The notes under the pieces are model-generated. The model made no database searches, had not been told where the DNA came from, and saw only the letters and a list, made by a program, of their open reading frames with translations. Below are positions 11,656-22,160 of a stretch of 64,000 nt of DNA, piece by piece; within the stretch, counting starts at the first letter, position 1, and each line of letters starts with the position of its first letter. The stretch spans positions 408,723,937 through 408,787,936 of the forward strand of contig CAKMRJ010001112.1 in NCBI GenBank assembly GCA_928212115.1, read 5' to 3'. The DNA comes from Lactuca virosa (Eukaryota; Streptophyta; Magnoliopsida; Asterales; Asteraceae). The position numbers and the translations under genes are program-made.

Positions 11656-11976
11656 GCTCCGGAACTTTCAAAAATGCTCCGGAATTTTCAAATATGCTCC
11701 AGAATTTTAAAAAGTGCTCCGGAATTTTCAAAAATGCTCCAGAATTTTCAAATGTGCTCCGAAATTTTCAAATATGCTCCGAAAATTTCAAATATGCTCC
11801 GGAATTTCAAAAATGCACCAGTATTTTAAAAAAAGTGCTCCGGAATTTTCAAAAATGCTCCGGAATTTTCAAAAGTGCTTCGGAAATTTTCAAATTGATT
11901 CGGAATTTTCAAAATGTGCTCCAGAATTTTCAAAATTGCTCCGGAATTTCAAAATTTGCTCTGGACCCTTTTCAAA
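11656..11976 (+). repeat. Tandem array, 16 imperfect copies of a 20-bp unit
   Basis: The unit is close to GCTCCGGAATTTTCAAAAAT, with copy lengths of 19-22 bp. Frequent variants are CCAGAA, CCGAAA and a final copy GCTCTGGACCC. Since 20 is not a multiple of three and the unit holds few stops, all three plus frames stay open across much of the array, which produces spurious ORFs. It lies between pol and ORF2 of S1. Confidence 0.95.
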
Positions 11977-12305
11977 CAAGTATTCTCCGGAACACAACTC
12001 TTACCCTCCGGATCATACACTGTCCGGAACAACTCATTCGGAATACCAAAAGGTAATAAGGTGATACGGTTTTACCAACGGTTACTTTTCAGGAAGATCC
12101 TTATCCGATCCTCCTCGATTTGCATGACATGATTGCACGCCCCCTAAACTAGACATCGAATTGACGGTTGAAATTCTCCATTTTTAGCCCCAAATTACCT
12201 TGCCCTTTCACCTCACCTGTCAAATCTCGTTCCCAAACATTAAATGCGACCCATTTGTTCTCTGATCCTAATCATTTCTTTTTGACCCGACCCATTCACC
12301 TTACA
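11977..12305 (+). other. S1 inter-ORF spacer upstream of the ORF2 leader
   Basis: This is non-coding sequence between the 20-bp array and the TATA-like box. It carries further CCGGA elements near 11987-12031 and pyrimidine-rich stretches. No reliable gene is seen. Confidence 0.6.
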
Positions 12306-12313
12306 TATAAATA
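12306..12313 (+). promoter_or_regulatory. TATA-like box of S1 ORF2
   Basis: TATAAATA stands 104 bp before the ORF2 ATG at 12417. Between them is a C/T-rich leader, and the ATG context is AACAATGGCG, good for plants. The arrangement looks like a promoter and 5' UTR for separate expression of ORF2. This is inference from sequence only. Confidence 0.55.
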
Positions 12314-12416
12314 CCCCTTCAAAACCCCTTTTACCTCTTTACGCTCTCTAAACCCTCAAATCTCCTAAATTCTCTCATTGTTCTTCGTGTTCTTCAAGAA
12401 CTCATAACCTGCAACA

Positions 12417-13033
12417 ATGGCGTCCTCTCCAGAACACACTCAAACTACCCCAACTCCAAAGAAGTCGATTGCTAGAAAGAAATCTTCCAAAGGCTCTAAA
12501 GGTTCCTCTTCCTCCGCCGATCCAGAACCATTCTTGAGAGACACTACACAACTCTTTTCTCTCAACCCACTGGATTACGATGAATCGATACGAGTTACGA
12601 TCGAGTTCATTGCAAACCACCCCATCTCCATTCCTCTCACTAAAATCCCTGAACCGCCACTTCCCATTCATCACCTTCATCGAGCCTTCACCAACATTCA
12701 ACTCGACTATGGTGCTTTAATGATCCAAATCCTTGGTGACAGAACAGTTCCAATCTACAAATCGACCTTTCTCAAAGCGATTGGTGTTAAGGCTAACCCC
12801 AGGGGTTTCAATATTGTTGAGCCAACGTCTGAAGAGTTTCAGACGTTTCTGAACTACATTGGATATTCTCAAGACTACAGAGCAAAAGATTTCATGAAGA
12901 CTGTAGTGTCCGGACTATGGACTGTCTTGATGCATTTCATCCTCAGAGGACTGTCCGGAAAGCATGGAGGAACGGACACCTTAAGCAAGGACTGGCTCAA
13001 TGTCGTATTCAGCATCTACTCCGGACGCGAGAA
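12417..13033 (+). pseudogene. S1 ORF2 (envelope-like), 5' part, interrupted by G2
   Basis: ORF2 starts MASSPEHTQTTPTPKKS, a basic Ser/Thr/Lys-rich N-terminus with no clear signal peptide. From about residue 45 it becomes an ordered-looking domain (FSLNPLDYDE, then LKAIGVKANPRGF and LWTVLMHFILRGLSGKHGG near residues 115-190). In position it matches the envelope-like ORF of some Sireviruses; its molecular role is unknown. It is open for 205 codons up to the G2 insertion. Codon phase is kept across the insertion: two bases of codon 206 lie left and the third is at 24463. The call as envelope-like rests on position, not on a detected fusion peptide or receptor domain. Confidence 0.75.
13029..13033. 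repeat. Target-site duplication GAGAA (left) of G2
   Basis: GAGAA immediately before the LTR start TGTCACACCC is repeated at 24458-24462 right after the other LTR end TGTCACA. Confidence 0.93.
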
Positions 13034-14421
13034 TGTCACACCCAAAACCGGAACAGCGGAAACGTTCAGGGGTGGAGGACGTCATGTACAGTATCACAAC
13101 ATAGAATAATAGTAAACAAGTAAACAACATCATCCATTGCATTAATGATATAATTTAATACAAGTGTGTTATGTGGTTTATAAGACACCAAAATATGAAT
13201 CAAAATAAAAGATGAGTCTTGTATGTGCTCCATCTTCTCAAAAGCTGGCCTCGGTACCTCTCTACTGATGACCTGAGAATACAAGTTATTTTGAAAGAGT
13301 TTATCAGCATTAAAGCTGGTGAGTTCATAAACATTTTAGTGTCATTATTTGTGTGAAAATGTTTGTAACTGTTTGAATGTAAAAGCTTGTAAATGTTCGT
13401 AGTAAAGTTGTAAGTGTTTACTTGTAGTAAAAGGTTCGTTGCAAATCTTTGTAAAACCGTTTGTAAAATGTTCGTATCTTCCTAGAAAATCCCATATTTT
13501 CTACTAAATCTGTAGTCTTCTACCAATATCCAAAGTTCGGTTTGTTTGTTTGTAAGAGTATGTATTTTTCCCAAGTTTAACTATTTTTGTCAAAATATAG
13601 TTTGTACATTTATCATTTAATGAGAAAACGTTTCAGGGTAAATGTATTACGGAAAATATTATAAAACTGTAGTTTTATATGTTAAAACTACCGTGGTACT
13701 ACTTACCATAAAGCCAATGAATTATAAGGTAAGGTGAGATTTGTAACCATACTGATTGACGGCTGAAGAAACACGACGATGAAAGACGTCGAAATTAAAT
13801 GTGACATTTGTCACCCCCATCGGCTTGGTCGGCCTAGGACTGTAGCTAACAGTCAGGGTGCGGGATAGTCTGTCCCGTATAGATCTATACACATAATGCC
13901 CACTCTCCCTCTAGGAGACTCTGGTTACCAACATGACAACGGTGGAATCCGCGTCATGTAGAAGTAAATCTCATATTCTAATTGTTATGATTGTGTATGT
14001 TCCCTTTTTTTACTTGTAAATGTATATGTATATGTTGTCTTCTTTGCATTTGTATTTGTATATGTTCTTGTTCATTCCTCCTAATAGTATGTTCTGACTC
14101 ATGTATGAACTGATTCTTTGTATGTTTCATAGTACTAGAATTACTGAGTAGTATCTTCCTAAACTATACCTATTATAGTTTATTAGTAGAATTGTTTGTA
14201 TAACTGAATGTATTGAACTGTGATAAAAGCTATTATGTCTTATACATATATATATATATAATATATAACTAAAGATCAAACGACACTTGGACAAACAATA
14301 GGGTACTCCAAGTCCACAACCAAACAAGGAACAGGAATTAGAGTGTATTATCAGTCCTAAGTCCTTCAAACCTTACTTATATAACTATATGTTCATTAGA
14401 CATGGTTTTGACATATATATA

Positions 14422-14462
<41 letters not shown>

Positions 14463-14838
14463 TATATATATATCTATATATATATATATATATATAAGTT
14501 TAAAGAATTGAAAGTAAAGATTGGTAGGAAAAACTAAGTTTTATAAGAGTTTAACATGTAGAAGCGTTTGATAATCATTTTGAAGTAGTTTTGTTGATAA
14601 AACAGTTAAAAGTATAGTAAGTCCATTGTTTGCTAGTTATTAATCACATGTGATTGATATAATAACTAATATGATTCAACTTGTATTCCCCCCCATAAAC
14701 GCATTTAAAAACATTAAAAAGGTTGATTAAGGGGTATGAACTCACCTGTAGTGAGTGGTTTGGATGAAAGTGTTGGACAAGGTGCTAGGTGTCAAGTGAA
14801 GGCTTGGACACACACAATGATCCTATTTAACATATAAA

Positions 14839-14877
<39 letters not shown>

Positions 14878-15861
14878 CTAATTAGTGATTATAACACTAA
14901 TTTAGCAAGTATAAACACCCTAAAACGTGGAAAACACTTTGGTTTAAGTGTTAGAAGGTCATAGGGTTGCATCAAAGGGGTGTAAGGCCTTGCTTTAGAG
15001 TTTACGGCCCAAGGACCAACTCCCATGGAGTTTACGGCCTAGGGTTTACGGCCCTAGTGGGTTTACGGCCGTAAACCCATGGTAACGCCTATCATTTCGT
15101 GGTTTAAGGTCCTTAGCTCATTCATGAAAGGTTCTAGTCCAATATCCAAGCCCTAGGAAGTAATGGTGACACATATGCACCACCTAATGGTGTTTACGGC
15201 CCAAGGAGATTGCATTGGCCGTAAACCCATGTGTTCTTGGGGTATTCTTGGTGTTTTTCAATGGTTTAACAAGTAATCTAAGCACATAACTAGTTAAGAG
15301 GGGTGTACTTACTTATAGGAAGCTTGTAAGAGTGTTTAATGTCTAAGAACACTAGTGTGTGTTCTTGGTGTTCTTGGTGAAATGAAGAACATTTGAAGAT
15401 CTATGAAAAATAGAAGACTTCATGGATGAAATAATGTATAACTACTAGATGAAGTGTTGTATCAACAAATCAAGAGAAAAAACACTTACATTTTTGGAAG
15501 ATTTGGAAGAAGATCTTATGATACTTGAGAGAGAATGTGGGTGTTCTTGAGATTGGAAAGTGAGAAATGAGGAAAGAAAGGAGTAAACTCATGCCTTAAG
15601 CATGAGTTCACGGCCAAAGGGGAGTTCACGACCCAAACCCCTCATGTTTGGCCGTGAACACCTCATTAAGGTGTTAATTCTTTTATTTGTTACACAATAA
15701 TCCTAGAAAATACTTCCTTTCATTTGTTCTCTCGAAGAATTAATATTAAAAATATCCAAACGGACTTTAAACCGAGCTAAAAATTAGCAGAAATGAATTT
15801 GACTTTTAATTGAAGTGCTTGACTGCAGGGTTTGTACAAATGGAAATTTCGGGTTGTCACA
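13034..15861 (-). repeat. G2 3' LTR, 2,828 bp
   Basis: In plus-strand order it runs from TGTCACACCC to TTGTCACA. It holds long TA microsatellites (about 14253-14265, 14405-14492 and 14845-14873) absent or short in the other LTR. A set of TTTACGGCC repeats at 14998-15225 includes a perfect 20-bp palindrome, GGGTTTACGGCCGTAAACCC, at 15059-15078. A related GTTCACGGCC set lies near 15608-15660. Confidence 0.94.
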
Positions 15862-15873
15862 TCATCCCCCCGT
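15862..15873 (-). other. G2 polypurine tract
   Basis: The minus strand reads ACGGGGGGATGA directly before the LTR start TGTGACAACC. Confidence 0.85.
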
Positions 15874-15895
15874 TAGAGGGAATTTCGTCCCGAAA

Positions 15896-18800
15896 TTAGA
15901 GTTTAAGCAATAAGGTAGTTACAAATAACAAAGCGAATAGATGAGGATATTTCGATTTCATTTGATCCTCGCGCTCCCATGTGAATTCCGGTCCTCGCTT
16001 GGCGTTCCAGCGAACCTTCACTATTGGGATGCGGCTTTGCTTCGTCTGCTTGACCTCACGGTCCATGATCTCTACAGGTTCTTCCACGAAGTTGAGGCTC
16101 TCGTTGATCTCGATTTCGTCGAGTGGGATTACAAGAGTCTCGTCGGATAGGCACTTTTTCAAGTTCGAGACGTGGAAAGTAGAATGTACGTTACTGAGCT
16201 CGCGGGGTAGGTTGAGTTTGTAAGCTACAGGGCCAATTCTAACGAGAATCTCGAAAGGCCCTATGTATCTTGGATTTAGCTTTCCACGCTTTCCGAAGCG
16301 TATCAAGCCCTTCCAGGGTGAGACTTTCAATAGGACTCGGTCTCCCACCTGGAATTCCAAAGGTTTCCTTCGTTTGTCTGCATAGCTTTTCTGTCGGTCT
16401 CTAGAGGCTTTCAATCGTTCACGAATCTGAACGATCTTCTCTGTCGTTTCCCGAATGATCTCCGGACCCGTGAGAGTGCTGTTAGGAACTCGTCCTTTAG
16501 CTAACTGAGTGTCACCCACCTCAGCCCAGCACAGAGGGGATCTGCACTTCCGGCCATAGAGGGCTTCGAATGGAGCAGCCTTTATGCTCGTGTGATAACT
16601 TTTATTGTAGGAAAACTCGACAAGGGGTAAATGAGTATCCCATGCATTCCCAAACTCGATCACACAGGCTCGCAACATATCTTCCAAGGTTTGGATAGTT
16701 CTCTCACTTTGTCCGTCGGTCTGTGGATGGTAGGCTGTACTCATGTCCAGCCTCGTTCCTAAGGAGCTTTGTAGTGACTGTCAGAACCTCGAAGTGAATC
16801 TACTATCCCTATCGGAGATAATAGATATAGGGACACCATGCAGTCGTACTATCTCCCGAATGTATGTTCTTGTGAGCTTCTCCATCTTGTCGGTCTCTTT
16901 GATGGGTAGGAAGTGCGCGGACTTGGTCAATCTGTCGACGATGACCCAAATGGTATCAAGCCCACCCGTTGTCTTGGGTAGCTTGGTTATGAAGTCCTAG
17001 TGATCCGCTCCCACTTCCATTCAGGTATCTCTGGTTGCTGAAGTAAACCTGATGGTTTCTGGTATTCGACTTTAACCTTTGCGCAAGTAAGGCATTTACT
17101 CACGAAGGTAGCAATCTCTGCTTTCATGTTAGGCCACCAGTATAGCTTTTTAAGATGCAGATACATCTTATCTGAACCTGGGTGGACGGAATAACGAGTG
17201 TTGTGTGCTTCGGTCATGACCAAGTCTCTGAAGCCACCGTGTCTCGGTGTCCAGATTCGGTCCATGAGATATAAAGCTCCGCCACCCCTGACTTCCAAGT
17301 TCTTCTCCATTCCTCGCAGGGATTCTCCCGCCACGTTTTCAGGTTTCAAGGCTTCGAACTGAGCCTCCTTAATTTGTGCGGATAGATGCGAATGGATAGT
17401 CATGGTTAATGACCTGACTCTTCGACCAAAATATTCTTTCCGACTTAGGGCGTCTGCTACTACGTTGGCTTTACCCGGATGATAACGAATTTCGCATTCG
17501 TAGTCATTGAGTAGTTCGACCCACCGTCGTTGTCTCATATTGAGCTCCTTCTGGTTGAATATGTGTTGTAGGCTTTTGTGGTCTATAAATATAGTGCTTT
17601 TCGTACCATACAAGTAGTGTCTCCAGATCTTCAGGGCAAACACAACTGCTCCTAATTCGAGATCGTGAGTGGTGTAGTTGACCTCGTGTGTCTTCAGCTG
17701 CCTTGAGGCATAGGCGATGACTTTACCCCGTTGCATCAGAACACAGCCGAGCTCCTGGTTGGATGCATCGCAGTATACTACGAAGTCTTCTATCCCTTCG
17801 GGAAGGGATAGTATCGGTGCGGTGCATAAGGCTCGCTTCAGCGTTGGGAACGCTTTCTCCTGCTTCTCTTCCCAGTCAAAGGCTACGCCTTTCTGGGTCA
17901 ATGTCGTAAAGGGTTTCGCAATTCGAGAGAAGTTCTGTATGAACCTCCGGTAGTAGCCTGCGAGGCCTACAAATTGACGAATTTCGGTAGACGTCTTTGG
18001 TGCTGACAAGTTCTCAATAGCTTTAATTTTGGATGGGTCCACGTGGATTCCTTCTTTGCTAACCACGTGTCCTAAGAATTCGACCCTTCGGATCCAAAAT
18101 TCGCATTTAGAGAACTTTGCATAGAGCTTCTCTGATTGCAAGGTTCCTAGGACTTGTCGCAGATGATCGCTATGTTCCTCCTTACTTCGAGAGTAGATAA
18201 GTATGTCATCGATGAAGACGATGACTAACTGATCCAAGTAGGGACGGCATACCCTATTCATTAAGTCCATGAACACTGCGGGGGCATTGGTCAATCCGAA
18301 TGGCATCACTACGAACTCGTAGTGTCCGTAACGAGTTCGGAAGGCTGTCTTCGGAACATCCTCCTCAAGCACTCGTAACTGGTGATACCCGGATCTTAGA
18401 TCAATCTTAGAAAAGTAGCTCGCCCCTTGCAGCTGGTCGAACAAATCGTCTATGCGAGGAAGAGGGTAACGATTTTTGATCGTAAGTTTGTTGAGTTCCC
18501 TGTAATCGATGCACATACGAAACGATCCATCTTTCTTCTTCACGAATAAGACCGGTGCTCCCCAGGGTGAGAAGCTTGGTCTTATAAAGCTCTTGCTGAG
18601 CAGTTCGTTAAGTTGACCGGACAGTTCTTGCATCTCAGCAGGTGCTAGACGATAGGGCGATTTGGCTACGGGGGTAGCCCCTGGAATTAAGTCGATTCTG
18701 AATTCGACTTGGCGTTGGGGAGGTAAACCCGGTAGTTCTTCTAGAAAGACATCGGGGAAGTCGCGTACTACGGGAAGGTCTTTTAGGTCTTTTGTTTTCT

Positions 18801-19330
18801 GGTTCACATCGACTACGTGTGCAAGGAATGCGCGATATTCCTTACGCAAGTACTTCTGGGCTTGAATACTTGAGATGATACGAAGGCTCGTACTGGGTTT
18901 GTCTCCGTAGATCAACAAGGTTTCGTTATTCGGTAGGTTTAGGCGGACTGCTTTCTCGAAACACATGATATCGGTGTGGTAAAGACTCAACCAGTCCATG
19001 CCTACAATGACGTCGAAACTCTTGATAGCCACGGGTATGAGGTCGATTGGAAATGAATGATTATCTAGTGTGAGGGTACAACCTATGTAAATCTCGTGAG
19101 AATTCTCTATCCTTCCGTTAGCCATTTCTACGACGAAGGTTTCTTTTAGTGTTTGCGGTGTTTGATTAAGTAAGTGTTTAAATTTTTGGTTTACGAAGCT
19201 CCTCTCTGCCCCACAATCAAATAAGACACATGCATAAGAGTTATCGAGGAGGAACGTACCCGTGACTACTGTGGGGTCTGCCACGGCTTCATTGTGGCCA
19301 ATAGCGAGTAGTCTTCCTGCTCCTCCCGCA
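15896..19330 (-). pseudogene. G2 pol: protease, RT, RNase H, integrase, chromodomain (one frameshift, one stop)
   Basis: From 19431 down to 16987 one frame stays open for over 800 codons. Protease has LFDCGAERSFV near 19200 (Cys where Ser is usual) and VIVGMDWLS. RT has FVKKKDGSFRMCIDYRELNK, DLRSGYHQLRV, MPFGLTNAP and the active site FIDD at 18205-18216. RNase H has VVYCDASN, IAYASRQLKTHE and FIDHKSLQ. The integrase zinc region has YSVHPGSDKMY and LTCAKVK. A one-base loss near 16998 ends the frame just inside the integrase core, and a TGA replaces a Trp codon near 16785. From 16744 to 15896 the integrase C-terminal part is open: YHPQTDGQSERTIQTLEDML, GPFEILVRIGPVAYKL, then a chromodomain-like tail ending KYPHLF before a TAA. 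Length and order match chromovirus pol. Confidence 0.93.
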
Positions 19331-20437
19331 TTCCCAACTTTCGGGCAGTTTCTTTTGAAGCGCCATGTCTCGCCACACCCGTAGCAGGCCTGGTTCACCC
19401 CTGTACCAGGGATTTGGGTGGTGCTCTGCAAAACCGGACGGTATGGCCCTTTCGGTCACAATTGGTGCAGTGCATTTCCCGGCAGGGGCCGTTATGATGG
19501 AAATTGCACTTGGTGCACTTGGGTAGGTTCCCTGCGTATGGCTTTGCTGGCACAGGGGCAGTAGGGGTTGTGGCAGCATGGACAGCCACAGACTGTTGGT
19601 TTTTAGATGAGGGTTGAGATGATTTGCCCTTCTTTCAGTCCCAACGCTTTCTCTTGTTGTCGGCCGCTTTGGTTGGCGCGGAGGCAGCCGTTGTAGTTGT
19701 TGTTGTTGGAGGAGAAGGAACCTCGTGATCGATAAGCCTTTGGGCCAATTCCTTGGCACTATCAAAGGTCGCAGGGTTCGATGCTAGAACGTTCCCTCGG
19801 TACGGGGCACCAAACCCCAGATGTATCTTTCGATTTTCTTGCTTTCGGTGGGGACCATGTTGGGACATAGAGTCACCAGGTCGCTGAATCTGGCCGTATA
19901 AGCCACTATATCGGAACCCTTCATCTTGTGATTCCACAGTTCTTCTTCGAGTTTCTGAACTTCGCCCCTCGGGCAGTACTCCTTTGCCATTAGATCCTTC
20001 AGTGTCTCCCAGCCCATGGCGTTAGCTGCTACCAGTGAGAGTGATTTGACATGGCCATTCCACCATGTCAGGGCCCTTTCCGTGAAGGTGCAAGCAGCGA
20101 ACTTGATCTTGCTTCCTTCAGGGCAAGAGCACATCTCAAAGATTGCCTCTGTTCTCTCGATCCATTGGGACAACGCAATAATCCCTCCGGTTCCGTTGAA
20201 GTACGTTGGTTTGCAGCTGATGAAGTCTTTATAGGTACACTCCCGTGTACGTGGTTGGATTTCACCATGGCTAGAGTTGGTGCCTGTTCCAGCTCCACTA
20301 ATGCCACCAGAATTTACTTGAGCCATGGCCGCGGTCACAGCTGCCTGAAACATGACCGCATCAAACTGCGGAGGGGGTGGTGGTGGTGGAGTTTGATTTA
20401 CAGGTCTGCCTCTGGTCGGACGCTTGCGAGGCGGCAT
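19331..20437 (-). pseudogene. G2 gag (capsid and zinc knuckles), frameshifted
   Basis: The ATG at 20437 opens MPPRKRPTRGRPVNQ with a proline run, then the gag core (CKPTYFNGTGGI, WIERTEAIFEMCSCPEG, ALTWWNGHVKSL) to about 19784. Later pieces in other frames carry cysteine motifs CTKCNFHHNGPC and CTNCDRKGHTVRFC near 19440-19530. A last knuckle CYGCGETWRFKRNC lies near 19340-19383, where GH is replaced by WR. Several indels separate these pieces. Gag forms the particle and binds RNA through the knuckles. Confidence 0.87.
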
Positions 20438-20809
20438 CTTTTACTGAAGTTGATAGAGATGATGATAGTAGTAAGAATCAATTGTAAGCATAATGAGAGT
20501 GATTTATGGACTAAATCGCCATAGTTCAAACATCATATAGAGACATGACCATAAAGTAGAGAAACACAAGAGTAAGGACTTGCCAATGGATTAGATAACT
20601 GCCAATATCACTGGTATTAATGATGTAATTGAGTTTGGGAAAAATGACCTAACAGTAGGTCTTACATCAAACCATAAGGGAAAATGTTGACAGTTTAGAA
20701 ATCTAGTTAAAGTACTTGAAAGATAGGAATATTTTACAGACAAGAGCTACATAGGCACAGAAAAGAAAGGCTATTCCTTAACCCAAAAGAAAAGACGCGT
20801 CGACATCCT
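20438..20809 (-). other. G2 spacer between extra ORF and gag
   Basis: About 370 bp without a credible ORF in either strand. It separates the stop of the coiled-coil ORF from the gag ATG. Confidence 0.6.
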
Positions 20810-21439
20810 CTACCGGCGACGGGTATCCCTCGGGCGAACCCTTAGCTCTGCCAGCTGGCGTACCACTTCTTGAAGTTGTCGCTCCTGCGTCCTCTGACGC
20901 ACTCGGAGTTCTATGACTTTAGCCCGGGATGCAGTTAACTTTTGTTGCAAAACCTCATTGGTTCTCCTAGTCCTTTCCATATCTTCTTCGAGTTGGCGAA
21001 TACGGACCGTGTTAATTCCAGAGTTGGCATCCACTTCCATCACTCGGTCGATAGCTGCTCGACCTTGCTCCACATTCCGAGCAATCCTGCGGACCATAAT
21101 GGGCAGGACTCGGTCAGCTGAGCCTCCCTCGTTTATGTTGTAAAAGCTTCGGTCTCCCTTGAAGGGTAATGGTTGACCCTGTTCATCGCTCCAACGGTTC
21201 AAGTTTGTCGCCCACAAGGGTGTGGGGCCTTGAAATGTCGGTCGGAGGTTGAGGTTTGGGACTGGAGCCTCTTGGGGCAGGTTGTTGACTTCTGGCTCAG
21301 AGTCAGATCCATCCGAAAAACCTTCTGCGAGGTGATCATCGAAAGGGATTGGGTGATCATCTTCTGGCTCATCATCGAGCCACCCACCATTGCGTTAGTT
21401 GGGAAAATACGGATCGCCAGGGAGATGGAAGCCAGCCAT
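20810..21439 (-). pseudogene. G2 extra ORF upstream of gag: acidic then coiled-coil protein, one stop
   Basis: From an ATG at 21439 (MAGFHLPGDPYF) the frame meets TAA at codon 15 (21395-21397), then is open for about 195 codons to 20810. The first half is acidic and proline-rich (DDEPEDDHPIPFDD, EGFSDGSDSEPE). The second half is basic and heptad-like (VRIRQLEEDMERTRRTNEVLQQKL, listed here by key residues around 20880-21020) and should form a coiled coil. An internal ATG at 21217 would give 135 residues. I do not recognise the family. It sits between PBS and gag in the sense direction, where most gypsy elements have only leader. It could be an accessory protein or a captured host fragment. Confidence 0.6.
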
Positions 21440-22143
21440 GCTATCTACGCGAGAAAAAAGGGGGGTATAAGAATCTTATAATAATAGACGTACTAATCTA
21501 AGATAATTATAAGATGATCCTTACTAGTTACTTCAATACTTGCATAGTGCATACCAATTACGTGTAACCAAAACAGGATAGACCTTCGAATAAGTGACCC
21601 TAACTCTAAATCCACAACCAAACAAGGAACAGGAAATAAAGCAAAGGTCACAGATTCTAAGTCTATAGCACCTTAGTCACATGTAACCTTATCGTATCCA
21701 CTTAGCAACTATTGCCCTACTAGTAAAGACCTTTTTAGTTCTCAAATAAGTAATTATAGTAACACAAAATACTCCTATAGTATTTTAGGTTTATGTTCTG
21801 TTCTAATGTTCTTGTTGTAGTAGTGTTGGTAAGTTTTTAGACTTGTTGCAACATCACAACGATTCTTAGGCACATGCTAGTCACTCCTCGGAAAATATAG
21901 TTGATCAGGCTATATCCCCCTAGGTTTGACTATATGTCTCTAAGCCTAGTTGTGTTGTTCAACAATCGTAATACTTTTGTTCTGTCCTAGTGACACTGAT
22001 TTTAGTATGAATGCAGGTAGGTATACTTTGGTTAAATATTTTATTATTTAACAGTATAAACTCTTGGTCAGAGTATATTAATCCCGTTGCGTTTATAGTT
22101 TGTATATCTTTTATGGGTTGATATACTCGATTCACTATAAACA
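21440..22143 (-). other. G2 5' leader
   Basis: This is non-coding sequence between PBS and extra ORF. Around 21609-21633 it repeats an LTR segment (CCACAACCAAACAAGGAACA; LTR copies near 14312 and 23004), so part of the leader was duplicated from the LTR or the reverse. Confidence 0.65.
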
Positions 22144-22157
22144 ATGCTCTGATACCA
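22144..22157 (-). other. G2 primer-binding site
   Basis: The minus strand reads TGGTATCAGAGCAT three bases inside the 5' LTR end, complementary to initiator Met-tRNA. Confidence 0.92.
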
Positions 22158-22160
22158 ATC

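Noticed and set aside
11656..11976. CRISPR-like array
   Set aside because: Units are contiguous with no spacers, diverged, and lie in a plant retrotransposon. It is a minisatellite.
11554..12132. Overlapping Asn/Phe/Cys-rich ORFs across the 20-bp array
   Set aside because: They are translations of the tandem repeat in three frames with no domain, and open only because the unit lacks stops.
14405..14492. TA repeats in G2 LTR as an origin or matrix attachment site
   Set aside because: Length differs greatly between the two LTRs of one element, as expected for slippage; no other support.
21959..22144. Small ORF near G2 PBS on the minus strand
   Set aside because: It overlaps the leader beside the PBS with no domain or conserved context.
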